DNA of 64,000 nucleotides from Cryobacterium aureum (GTDB lineage: Bacteria > Actinomycetota > Actinomycetes > Actinomycetales > Microbacteriaceae). Positions 7,953 to 15,217 of the stretch are shown here, piece after piece. The stretch's first letter is position 1; every line of letters starts with the position of its first letter. A model generated the notes under the pieces. That model did no database searches. It worked only from the letters and a program-made list of their open reading frames with translations, and was not told the DNA's origin. The translations under genes were made by a program, and so were the position numbers. The stretch is taken from NCBI RefSeq assembly GCF_002954245.1, contig NZ_PPTG01000048.1:558001-622000 (forward strand). The letters are read 5' to 3'.

Positions 7953-8555
7953 ATGGATCCGTCCTCGAGTTTTCGCGACGATGCACTCAACGATCTGCTC
8001 GATCGCGCCGCGGCGCCGGCGCCACTCTCGGCGCTGATGACAGACGCAGCCTTGCAGGAAGCCACTCGAGCTGCGCGTTTTGAAGCCGCTCGGGATGTCA
8101 CGAGTCGTCTGGGCCGGCGGCTTGCCATTTCCGGCGTCGCGCTCGCACTGGTCCTCGCGGGTACCGGGGTCGCGGCCGCCGTCACGAACTTTGAGTGGCC
8201 TTCCTGGGCGCAACAGCCGGACGCGACGATGCAGATCACTCTTCCCAGCGGCGCGCAGTGCGAGTACCTGATCGGGAACCTGCAGAACGCAGATCCCGAG
8301 ATCATGGACGCGGCCCGCGCCTTCTTTGCCTCTGCACCCGTTCCGACGACTGCGCAGGTCGACGCACGAGTCGTTGCCGTCCACGGGGAAACACTGGCAC
8401 AGACTCCTGAAGGCGACCGCGACCGTCGATACTCTTCGGGGGTGGTGGGTGTGATGGCCGACGAGCTGGACGCCGACCTCCAACAGCACGGGTTCCACAG
8501 CGCTCAGCGACCTTATTTCGAGGGCGTCATCACCTGCGAGGGCACGAATCAGTGA
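7953..8555 (+). CDS. membrane protein upstream of ECF sigma factor (possible anti-sigma)
   Basis: A 200-residue single-pass protein: a cytoplasmic N-terminus of about 50 residues, one membrane helix (ISGVALALVLAGTGVAAAV, about residues 58-76), then an extracytoplasmic domain of about 120 residues with two cysteines. AAGGAG lies a proper distance before the ATG. The stop overlaps the GTG of the sigma-factor gene by four bases, so the pair is coupled. Topology and pairing suggest an anti-sigma or sensor for the neighbour, but the zinc anti-sigma motif (HxxxCxxC) is absent, so this is inference from context only. Confidence 0.65.
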   Translation: MDPSSSFRDDALNDLLDRAAAPAPLSALMTDAALQEATRAARFEAARDVTSRLGRRLAISGVALALVLAGTGVAAAVTNFEWPSWAQQPDATMQITLPSGAQCEYLIGNLQNADPEIMDAARAFFASAPVPTTAQVDARVVAVHGETLAQTPEGDRDRRYSSGVVGVMADELDADLQQHGFHSAQRPYFEGVITCEGTNQ

Positions 8556-9076
8556 GTGCTGTTCGTAGGGCACGCGACGAACGCCTCACCAACGCACTAG
8601 ACCAGAACGCGAGAGACTTGCTGCGGTACCTCGAACGCCGCGTCGGGAGCAACGACGCGCCGGACGCCCTTTCGGACACCATGATCGCCGCGTGGAAAGG
8701 AGCGGCGAGAGTCCCGACCAATCCCGTCGAGGCACGAATGTGGCTGTTCGGGATCGCACGCAATGTCGTCCTCAACCACTCACGTGGAGAACGGCGCCGT
8801 TCGCGCCTCGCCGAGCGCCTACGCGAGTCAGTGGGTGTGCTGCCTGCCAACAACGATGCCGCTGCCGGTCTCGACGTTCTGGACGTTCTGGACGCGATCC
8901 AACGCCTCGACCCGGACCTCTCGGAAGTCATTCGCGCAGTCCACTGGGACGGGTTTAGCTTGGCGGAGATTAGCCAGTATCTGGGGTTGCCGGCGTCAAC
9001 GGTCCGCAGTCGGTACCATCGCGCGAAGCGGGAATTAGCCCACGTTCTGGGCAGCCAGGTCGAGCTCATTCAATGA
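8552..9076 (+). CDS. ECF-type RNA polymerase sigma factor
   Basis: A 174-residue extracytoplasmic-function sigma factor. Region 2 spans about residues 20-90 (LSDTMIAAWKGA and MWLFGIARNVVLNHSRGERR for promoter melting and -10 recognition); region 4 spans about 108-165 with the helix-turn-helix FSLAEISQYLGLPASTVRSR. The GTG start lies in the overlap with the preceding membrane protein gene. The sigma gene follows rather than precedes its presumed regulator. The target promoter is not known. A possible small coupled ORF begins in its stop codon (ATGA). Confidence 0.9.
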   Translation: MSAVRRARDERLTNALDQNARDLLRYLERRVGSNDAPDALSDTMIAAWKGAARVPTNPVEARMWLFGIARNVVLNHSRGERRRSRLAERLRESVGVLPANNDAAAGLDVLDVLDAIQRLDPDLSEVIRAVHWDGFSLAEISQYLGLPASTVRSRYHRAKRELAHVLGSQVELIQ

Positions 9077-9204
9077 GACTCCACAAGACGGTCGACCCCG
9101 CCGCCGTCGAACTGACCGGCACTACGTCGATCGAGATTCCAACGACCTATACCGAGCTCGATCAGGATGCGGGACTGAGGCGCGCTGCTCGGCTTACGCC
9201 CTGA
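9073..9204 (+). CDS. possible 43-aa ORF coupled to the sigma factor
   Basis: ATG 9073 overlaps the sigma-factor stop (ATGA) and opens a 43-residue frame beginning MRLHKTVDPAAVELTG and ending at TGA 9204. No family or membrane segment is recognised. The overlap is the same kind as between the two preceding genes, which is the only support; it may be a chance frame or a truncated gene. Confidence 0.25.
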   Translation: MRLHKTVDPAAVELTGTTSIEIPTTYTELDQDAGLRRAARLTP

Positions 9205-9247
9205 CCGCCAGGCACCGGCGCGCGGCGCAGGACACCGCCCGTAACGC

Positions 9248-9313
9248 GAACGACGACCGGGACGCCTGAGCAGGCGATCGCCAGCTTTGTTCAGATCCCG
9301 TAGGTGGAACCCT
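9248..9313. repeat. 66-bp intergenic repeat, copy 2, with hairpin copy F
   Basis: Identical to 7732-7797. Its right end again enters a GAACC-core hairpin, but the sequence past the repeat (GAGCGGACC) has lost the CACC arm seen in copy E, so this hairpin is weaker. The rest of 9205-9411 shows no gene. Confidence 0.9.
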
Positions 9314-9411
9314 GAGCGGACCTGGTTGCGGGCTTCGACTTTGACGACTCGGTCGGGGTGGGGTTGCGGTCAGTGTCGCCCTCGCAACGCGCTGACACGG
9401 CGGGTGCCCGT

Positions 9412-9840
9412 CTAGCGGACGAGCAGCTTCTCCATATCGTCGAAGAACGCGGTGTATCCGGCCGTGAGGGCCGCCTTCGACGCGTCGTCGAAGCCCTGGG
9501 CGGTTTGCACCATTGTCATCATGGCGCCGCCGTCGACGGCGACGATATCGACGGTGACGGGCTCGCGGGCCGGATCATCGGGCTGGTCGGTGAGGGTGAG
9601 GGCGAGCCGCGTCGGACGATTCACCTCTGTGAACTCGCCAACCCAGTGCTTCAGGCTGCCGTCGGGCAGGTGCATGGTCGCCTTCCACCCGCCGCCGACA
9701 CGGACATTCATCTCGACATCGTCGACCGGGACCGCGGCCGTCCCGAACCAGACCGCGAAAGAAGCAGGCGTTGTCCAGGCGTCGAAGACCTGCTCGGGTG
9801 TTGCGGGGAAGGTGCGGGTGATGCTGACGGGGTTGCTCAT
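9412..9840 (-). CDS. SRPBCC/AHSA1-family protein
   Basis: A 142-residue START-like (SRPBCC) protein of the AHSA1 group: N-terminal ITRTFPATPEQVFDAWTTP, the characteristic VWFG turn, VRVGGGWKATM, and a C-terminal helix ending in FFDDMEKLL. The family forms a deep hydrophobic ligand cavity; in bacteria it is very often encoded with an ArsR-type repressor, as here. The ATG overlaps the stop of the ArsR gene by four bases, so the two are one translationally coupled operon. Ligand and physiological role are unknown. Confidence 0.88.
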   Translation of the reverse strand: MSNPVSITRTFPATPEQVFDAWTTPASFAVWFGTAAVPVDDVEMNVRVGGGWKATMHLPDGSLKHWVGEFTEVNRPTRLALTLTDQPDDPAREPVTVDIVAVDGGAMMTMVQTAQGFDDASKAALTAGYTAFFDDMEKLLVR

Positions 9841-10196
9841 GAGGTTTCTCCTTTGTCGGTCATGCTTGTTTCGGTGGTCGTGATCTCAGCGAGGACGTCA
9901 CCGAGGGCATCGAAGCTGGCACCCCAGAACTTCGCGTAGTCGCCGATCCACGCGCAGGCATTCGCCAGCGGTCGAGCGTCAAGCGTCGCGGGGCGATACT
10001 GCGCATTCCGACCTCGACTGACCAGTTCCGCGGCTTCGAGCACCCGGAGGTGTTTCGACACCGCTGCGAAACTCATCGCGAACGGCTCTGCTAGCTGCCC
10101 AACTGTCGCCTCGCCGTCCGCCAGGCGCGCCAGGATGGCGCGCCGCGTCGGGTCGGCGAGGGCCGCGAAGGTGCGGCTGAGCTGGTCCGTGGGCAT
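9837..10196 (-). CDS. ArsR-family transcriptional repressor
   Basis: A 119-residue winged-helix repressor of the ArsR class that usually partners an SRPBCC protein: FAALADPTRRAILARL (helix 1-2), then VGQLAEPFAMSFAAVSKHLRV (recognition helix) and the wing. The open frame extends to 10340, but ATG 10196 gives the standard family N-terminus (MPTDQLSRTF). No metal-binding cysteine motif is present, so it is not an arsenic-type sensor. An inverted repeat around its own -10 box suggests autoregulation. Confidence 0.88.
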   Translation of the reverse strand: MPTDQLSRTFAALADPTRRAILARLADGEATVGQLAEPFAMSFAAVSKHLRVLEAAELVSRGRNAQYRPATLDARPLANACAWIGDYAKFWGASFDALGDVLAEITTTETSMTDKGETS

Positions 10197-10210
10197 GTTG
10201 TCCAATCTTG

Positions 10211-10247
10211 TATTCAACTGGCTAGTATAGAACTGATAAGTTGAATA
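10211..10247 (-). promoter_or_regulatory. putative ArsR operator over promoter
   Basis: Perfect 9-base arms TATTCAACT (10211-10219) and AGTTGAATA (10239-10247) flank a minus-strand -10 box TATACT (10224-10229), about 30 bases before the ArsR start. Repressor binding to both arms would block transcription of the ArsR-SRPBCC operon. Confidence 0.5.
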
Positions 10248-10648
10248 TAAGGCATCGCGCGTTTCCCCGTCAAGCCCAGGGCCACCTCTCTTCTGGGCCG
10301 GGTCGAAGGAACGCGAGGGTCGAAGAAGGCAGCGGAGCACATCGCGAGTCGCACCATAAAGAATCGTTGTCCCCTCGCGGGTGATTAGCTAATGCCGCAA
10401 GCGGGACGTCGAGCGCGACAGATCTGGGGCTAAACCACCCGGCGGCCGAGTTCGCCGTCGCTGTGCCGCTGAGGAACCCTCTACGGGACGGCAGGAGCGC
10501 TGGACCCATTTGGTCACGTGCGAGCTGAGTCAACATGCAAGAGTCGCGACGGGATCGCGGACGCTCGACGCCAGAAGCCCCGGCCGCCGAGCCCAAATGT
10601 CTGGTCAATCCGTCGCCTGCGGAATCCATTGCGCAAGGTGGTCGCTAC
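10248..10648. other. gene-free stretch with one hairpin
   Basis: No credible gene in about 400 bases. It contains hairpin copy G (10465-10492). The stretch lies downstream of the small lipoprotein ORF and could contain its decayed 3' part, but no protein similarity is visible by eye. Confidence 0.45.
10465..10492. repeat. GAACC-core hairpin repeat, copy G
   Basis: GCCG (10465-10468) pairs with CGGC (10489-10492); inner GAGG (10471-10474) pairs with CCTC (10478-10481) around AAC. The core GGAACCCTC and the following CGGGAC match copies A, D and E. Confidence 0.55.
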
Positions 10649-10828
10649 TCATTCTTCAGACGCGGCCGGAAGGACGAGTGTGTCAGAGTCAATTTCGACC
10701 GGCGCGTCACTCACTTGCGGCGTCGAGGTTCCAGATGCTGTATCACCAGCATTTGGAGCCGAGACTGCGCATCCAGTCAGCGCGAAAATGGCTACGACTA
10801 CGGTCAGGCTCCTAGCACAGGACAGCAC
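10649..10828 (-). CDS. short putative lipoprotein, possibly truncated
   Basis: From GTG 10828 this reads a 59-residue product with a clean lipoprotein signal: LSCARSLTVVVAIFALTGC, cysteine 20 as the lipidation site, then a Ser/Thr/Pro-rich linker ending in LPAASEE. A GGGGGA stretch lies a workable distance upstream. At 59 residues there is a signal and linker but no folded domain, so this may be the 5' piece of a larger lipoprotein gene whose remainder was lost; the next 400 bases downstream hold no gene. Confidence 0.45.
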   Translation of the reverse strand: MLSCARSLTVVVAIFALTGCAVSAPNAGDTASGTSTPQVSDAPVEIDSDTLVLPAASEE

Positions 10829-10935
10829 ATGCCCAATTTTCCCCCTATCTCCGCCGTATCGTCGTCGCGATATCGACGTGTCTCGACGCACTAAACCCTT
10901 GGACGTTGCCTCGCACGGGGGCCCGTTCGGTATCG

Positions 10936-11742
10936 TTATTCGCCCGCGTAGATCACGATCTCCTGGTTCGCTTTGTCGTAGACGAACTGCAGGGCGGTCG
11001 GTCCCGGGAACGCCGACTGCAGTTCGCCGGGAAGGTCGTCGTCGTCCGCCATCAACTGGGTCATCGCCGGAAACGGTCCCGCTGCACAACCGCCCCTGAC
11101 CCGCCCCGAGAATGAATTTGAGTCGGAGTTCTCGCCGTCCGCGGCCAAGAAGACGCTCAGGCACTCGTCCTCTGCGCCGCTACCGAACCAGCCGCCGGCC
11201 GCGACGACTGCACGAAGCCCGTAGAACTCGTGGAAGGCCTGCGCAGCATCGCCTTCAGGTGCGATGTGCTGGAACATGCCGGGGACCTGATAGCTGGGAT
11301 CGATTGATAGTCGGGCGACCTGGTCGGCTCCGGTCTGGAGAGGATCGGGCTGGACCCGCTCGACAAGAATGAGGGCGGCCGCGATGACGCTCGCGATGAC
11401 GGCGAGACCGAGCGCAATCAGCACGGTCGAGCGACGGACACGGGCGAGTCGATCCCCAACGGCAAGAGCGAGGCGAGCAAAACGTCTCAAAAATTCGTGA
11501 GTCGGGCGTTCCTGCTCGTCGTCGACGAGATGGGACTCTTCTTCGCTGCCGGACACGTCGATCGGATCGACGGTAGGCTCCGGGGGCATAACCGCATCGA
11601 GAAGTTGCGGCGCTAGTTGCCGTCTCGCGTCCTCGAGTTCCTGAAGCCGCACTTGTGCTGGAAAGTCGTGATGGATGTCGGCCTTTCGACCGTAGGCCCG
11701 TGCTTGCAGGCCACGCAGTTCATCGTCCTCAGTCGCCCCCAT
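10936..11742 (-). CDS. single-pass membrane protein, unknown
   Basis: A 268-residue protein starting at ATG 11742, chosen because GAGAGGA lies 8 bases upstream. The cytoplasmic N-terminus (about 120 residues, acidic: VSGSEEESHLVDDEQE) is followed by a single membrane helix (STVLIALGLAVIASVIAAAL) and an extracytoplasmic domain of about 120 residues containing two cysteines (EDECLSVF, GGCAAGPF) that could form a disulphide. The C-terminus resembles a small secreted beta domain (ALQFVYDKANQEIVIYAGE). No family recognised. It is not in an obvious operon. Confidence 0.65.
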   Translation of the reverse strand: MGATEDDELRGLQARAYGRKADIHHDFPAQVRLQELEDARRQLAPQLLDAVMPPEPTVDPIDVSGSEEESHLVDDEQERPTHEFLRRFARLALAVGDRLARVRRSTVLIALGLAVIASVIAAALILVERVQPDPLQTGADQVARLSIDPSYQVPGMFQHIAPEGDAAQAFHEFYGLRAVVAAGGWFGSGAEDECLSVFLAADGENSDSNSFSGRVRGGCAAGPFPAMTQLMADDDDLPGELQSAFPGPTALQFVYDKANQEIVIYAGE

Positions 11743-12094
11743 ACAAAAGATCCTCTCACCAACCACTCCGACGCGTAAACCGCACCGGGATACCGACAGC
11801 ACGTCTCTTAAGGGGAACCTTGAACGGACGTTTGGTGGGTGTCCACCGTTCAGCTTTAAGTCTGCCTGACGTACCATGGATGAATGAGCGAGAAGAACGA
11901 TTGGATCGGAGCGCTGGAACTCCCAGGTGGACGTCGCATCTGCGGGACGGGCGTGCGTCGATCTCGCGGCTCGGTCGAGCCGCCTGGCGACGACGTCAAC
12001 GAAATGGCGGCATAATCCCCGGGACACTTCCAAGGTCCTGCTCAAAGGGATTGAGCAACCGTCAAAACGAATCAAGTGGGAAGAAAGCAGGCTC
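11743..12094. other. gene-free stretch with one hairpin
   Basis: About 350 bases between divergent genes with no convincing ORF. It holds hairpin copy H (11803-11831) and a short inverted repeat GGCTCG/CGAGCC near 11970. It presumably carries promoters for both flanking genes, but no clear -10/-35 pair was identified. Confidence 0.45.
11803..11831. repeat. GAACC-core hairpin repeat, copy H
   Basis: Outer GTC pairs with GAC; inner AAGG (11810-11813) pairs with CCTT (11818-11821) around GGAA. The signature GGAACC is kept, and the CGGGAC 3' arm has become CGGACG. Confidence 0.45.
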
Positions 12095-13261
12095 GTGACG
12101 CATCACATCGTCATTCTCGGAGCCGGTTACGCCGGCCTTGCCACCGCGACCGGAATCGTCCGTCGGCTTCGAAAGGGCGAGGTGATCGTGACCATGGTCA
12201 ACGATTCTCCCTTTTTCGTCGAGCGGGTCCGCATGCACCAGCGAACGGTCGGCCAGGAACGCGCGGAACGATCGCTGGCATCGCTACTGACGCACACCGG
12301 AATCCGCGTGGTCATCGGGCGCGCGAGCCATGTGGATCTGGTGCGGCGGGAAGTGGGTGTCCGCATCGACGGTGGTGAACGAACACTGCCGTATGACACG
12401 CTGGTCTACGCACTAGGCAGCATGAGTTCGTGTTCTGCGGTTCCGGGCGCGGCTGAGCACGCCCTTGCCCTCAGCAATTGGAGCAACGCCACGAAGATCC
12501 GGGACCGCGTGCTAGAAGTGGCCGGATCCAACGCCGATATCGTCGTTGTCGGGAACGGTGCGACCGGCATCGAGGTCGCGGCCGAGCTGGCGGAAAGCCA
12601 GCCGAATCTGCGCGTGACGCTGATTGGCCAGCGCCCGCTGGGTGGCTGGCTTTCGAAACGGGCGGCCCGCCGCCTGCATCGTGTGTGCGAGCGGCTAGGG
12701 GTCGTCGTTCGCGATGACGTGATCGTCACGGAAGTACGCCACGACAGCCTCCTGTTGGACGGCGGCGAGACGCTTGCGGCCGATGCCGCGATCTGGGCAC
12801 TCGGCTTCAGTGTTTCGCCGATCGCCAGGGAAGCCGGGATCGACGTTGATGCCGACGGGCGAATACTGGTCGACGGTACTTTGCGTTCGACCTCTCATCC
12901 AGACATCTATGCCGTCGGGGATGCGGGCGCCGCGCAAGGTTCGGACAATCGCCCCCTGAGAATGGCGTGCGCCACCGCGATCCCCATGGGAAAGTACGCG
13001 GCAACTGCCATCGCCGCCCGATTGCGTGGGGAAATCCCGCGGCCGTTCCGCTTCCGCTACGTCTTCCAATGCCTCTCGCTCGGTCGGCGCGACGGTGTTA
13101 TCCAGTTCCTCCACCCTGACGACCACCCCACCGGATTCGTCCTCGTCGGTCGGCCCGCGGCACTGTACAAGGAAGCCATCGTGCGGGGCGCCGCACTGAG
13201 CGCGCGCGGCTATGGGCGCCCTTTGGGCCGCCTTGGCCTTTTACGGGTGAGGCGTGACTAG
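12095..13261 (+). CDS. NAD(P)/FAD-dependent oxidoreductase (NDH-2-like)
   Basis: A 388-residue flavoprotein resembling type II NADH dehydrogenases. The N-terminal Rossmann motif GAGYAGLATA (residues about 9-18) binds FAD; a second dinucleotide motif GNGATGIEVAAELAE near residue 153 binds NAD(P)H; the FAD-closing motif IYAVGDAGA lies near residue 270. GTG 12095 is chosen because the Rossmann strand starts 5 residues later (HHIVILGAGYAG); the frame runs open further upstream without family features. It would pass electrons from NAD(P)H to quinone or another acceptor at the membrane face. Actinobacterial relatives are often encoded beside a sigma factor; none is adjacent here. Confidence 0.85.
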   Translation: MTHHIVILGAGYAGLATATGIVRRLRKGEVIVTMVNDSPFFVERVRMHQRTVGQERAERSLASLLTHTGIRVVIGRASHVDLVRREVGVRIDGGERTLPYDTLVYALGSMSSCSAVPGAAEHALALSNWSNATKIRDRVLEVAGSNADIVVVGNGATGIEVAAELAESQPNLRVTLIGQRPLGGWLSKRAARRLHRVCERLGVVVRDDVIVTEVRHDSLLLDGGETLAADAAIWALGFSVSPIAREAGIDVDADGRILVDGTLRSTSHPDIYAVGDAGAAQGSDNRPLRMACATAIPMGKYAATAIAARLRGEIPRPFRFRYVFQCLSLGRRDGVIQFLHPDDHPTGFVLVGRPAALYKEAIVRGAALSARGYGRPLGRLGLLRVRRD

Positions 13262-13514
13262 GCGGCGATCAGCGGGCGGAGAAGCCGGGCGAGGACTTTC
13301 GCATAGAAGATCGTCACGCGTGTCCCGTCCGCGGTGACAGTGCAACTGTTGCTGCGTTTCCGGCATTGGATGAGCGCGTTGGTTCGGAGCCGGGTGAGGA
13401 TCTTATGGAATCTGGGTGGTGCTGTAGGCAGTTCCAATTGTGCGGCTTCACGAGGACATGCAGGCTTCGGCGGGTGAATCCAGGTAGCCCCTCATAGACG
13501 CCGCCGGAACGTCC
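13258..13514 (-). pseudogene. frameshifted C-terminal gene remnant
   Basis: Two minus-strand frames together read like the end of one protein. Upstream is GLPGFTRRSLHVLV (about 13430-13490); after a frame change comes FHKILTRLRTNALI, then TVTADGTRVTIFYAKV and LARLLRPLIAA with a stop at 13258-13260. From memory this resembles the C-terminus of a widespread winged-helix-like family with the pattern GFTNRSLR...LRRLRLxGLI...LTPDGxRVAIFYTK...LLRPLLA, often annotated as hypothetical or transposase-linked. No start and no intact frame exist. It overlaps the flavoprotein stop by four bases. Confidence 0.5.
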
Positions 13515-13809
13515 CATAAGCCAGTTGTGGACTGGGCCGTCAAATCACTGTGCGGAAGCGTCGAGACTACGTTGTGTGGCCATCCGCCATGGCGCCACGC
13601 GGCACAGGTTGATTCTGTCGCGTCCCGCCTCGATGCCGGTGGGTGCCACACCGTTACCCAACACGTCGATGCTCCCGACTCGCGACTTCAACGACACGCA
13701 ACAAGATCGAATTCTCAGCCGGAGTGATGAGAACCGCCGTGGCTTTCGCGAACTGGTCGGCGCGGGCGGCCAAGCATCGCTCACCACGCGATTCGCCGGG
13801 CGCACTCGC
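13515..13809. other. gene-free stretch beside the remnant
   Basis: About 300 bases without a supported gene between the remnant and the unknown protein at 13810-14841. Open frames occur on both strands but show no domains. It may be further decayed mobile-element sequence. Confidence 0.4.
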
Positions 13810-14841
13810 TCAACTTTTAGCGTCGTCGGGGAACGGAAGGCCGGTCTCGTAGTTGAACTGCGGTAACCCTGCATTGCTTCGCCGCAGATTCTCCTGAATG
13901 TGCGCCATGCGCTCGGGCCAGTCTTTCCCGTCCGTCACCCCGCCTGTCAGATGAAGATTCAATTGGCGAACGAGTTTGTTCGCCGCGTCTAGGTCGGGCT
14001 GAACTACCCGGTAGAACTCAATGTTGAACCACTCGAAGAGTGCGACCATGCCCGCCTCGTAAGGGGCGACAACGCTGATCAGACGGACTGACTTTCGACT
14101 ATTCAGATAAGCCCGTGAATCGGCCTTCCAACCCTTCCACTCAGCCAGTACCTCGCTAGTCAATCCGACCTCAGTCGTTCGAGTGTCAGGCGTAATCCGG
14201 CCGCTGAACGGCCAAGGGGCGGACCCGTAATGCAGCATGTAGTTCCGCAAGTCCCGCAGCACAGTCACCCCATCGATTGCTCGAACGAGCATTGACTGCT
14301 CGTTGTAGCTCTCTTCGAACGGGTTGCCAAGCGTTTTGGCAACGCGACGCGCCACGTCGATGACAGCTCCCATGGCCCCCAAATACGCAATTAACGCACT
14401 GTCCAGGGCGCCCACATACTGCTCACGACCGTCCAGTGGAGGGATGTTTCGCATCAACTCGTTCTGCATATTTTCGTCAGTTTCGCCGTGGTGAAGCAGA
14501 GCCCGAAGCTCGACAGACCGTTGGTACCAGGGTCGAAAGGTCCGCTGAACATCGGCCATCAACTGGTCGGCCTTCTTGCCAGGATGGTTCTTCAGCATCT
14601 TCTGTAGGCGCTCGTACTCCGCCCGGTGGGCCTCTTGCTCATCCATCGAAGTCATGCCCCCGATTATGTCGCAGAGCAAGAACTGGCTCGTGGGAACAAA
14701 ACCTACGGCGGTGATTGGCGAGAGCCAACTCTCGCCCCCTTGGGCATCCTCAGCCCGGTGGATCAGCTGCAGGGTTAGAAGCTCATCTCGCTGGTGGTCG
14801 ACCGAGTAGCCAAGCGCAACATTTGCTGTCTTGCCGAACAT
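13810..14841 (-). CDS. unknown protein with HEPN-like motif
   Basis: A 343-residue soluble, mostly helical protein from ATG 14841. The middle holds the sequence LRDLRNYMLHY, in which Arg199 and His204 fit the R-x4-H pattern of HEPN RNase domains, preceded by a helix with acidic residues (VRAIDGVTVLRD). The rest gives no recognisable family. Start is uncertain: no Shine-Dalgarno is seen at 14841, and ATG 14655 (MTSMDEQEAH) with GGGGG just upstream would give 281 residues. It lies in an accessory stretch between a gene remnant and alternating inverted repeats, a setting common for defence genes, but the function is unproven. Confidence 0.6.
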   Translation of the reverse strand: MFGKTANVALGYSVDHQRDELLTLQLIHRAEDAQGGESWLSPITAVGFVPTSQFLLCDIIGGMTSMDEQEAHRAEYERLQKMLKNHPGKKADQLMADVQRTFRPWYQRSVELRALLHHGETDENMQNELMRNIPPLDGREQYVGALDSALIAYLGAMGAVIDVARRVAKTLGNPFEESYNEQSMLVRAIDGVTVLRDLRNYMLHYGSAPWPFSGRITPDTRTTEVGLTSEVLAEWKGWKADSRAYLNSRKSVRLISVVAPYEAGMVALFEWFNIEFYRVVQPDLDAANKLVRQLNLHLTGGVTDGKDWPERMAHIQENLRRSNAGLPQFNYETGLPFPDDAKS

Positions 14842-14851
14842 GGATTCAGGC

Positions 14852-14876
14852 GCCCGCAAGCCGGACCCCCTACGGA
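14852..14876. repeat. diverged hairpin repeat, copy I
   Basis: GCCCGCAAGCCGGACCCCCT followed by ACGGAC matches the layout of copies A and C (CCCG-AAG-core-CGG), although the core reads GGACCC instead of GAACCC. It lies just upstream of the start of the 13810-14841 gene. Confidence 0.35.
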
Positions 14877-15058
14877 CACTCCCCCGGAAGCTGGCGGTTC
14901 TGACCACACCGGATTGCTACGGTGCCCGTTTGAGTGTCCCGACATTAAGCCCGATGACCGGGCGTCAAACGCAACAGCCCTTGGCCCAGTTTGCACCGCA
15001 GAATTCGATCGTTCCGCTCAGGCGTAGCCAGGCACCGGAAGTGCCATGATTCTGCGAT

Positions 15059-15156
15059 CTGCCTCAACTTAGATGAGACAGACGGTCGAATTCCGTGTCT
15101 CGTAAAATGAGGCAGCGGCGAAATTCCGGCGATCTCTGCCTCACTTTAGATGAGAC
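15059..15156. repeat. alternating inverted repeats, possible mobile-element end
   Basis: Three copies of a 19-21 base unit alternate in orientation. CTGCCTCAACTTAGATGAGA at 15059-15078 ends with C at 15079. The inverted copy GTCTCGTAAAATGAGGCAG is at 15097-15115. CTGCCTCACTTTAGATGAGA at 15136-15155 ends with C at 15156. Spacers are 17 and 20 bases. Such head-to-head palindromic terminal units are typical of recombinase-type mobile elements, but no recombinase gene is in the window. Confidence 0.7.
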
Positions 15157-15217
15157 GGGACAGGTACCGGGGGTGTTGTTCTGGCCCGTCTGCACCCAGA
15201 CTGGAGGTATGAAGACA

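Noticed and set aside
10270..11164. Several open frames of 100-190 codons on both strands
   Set aside because: None shows a domain, start signal or codon pattern; only the short lipoprotein frame at 10649-10828 is kept, with low confidence.
12095..13261. Extending the flavoprotein start upstream to 11927
   Set aside because: The extra 56 residues lack similarity to the family, and the FAD-binding strand begins five residues after GTG 12095.
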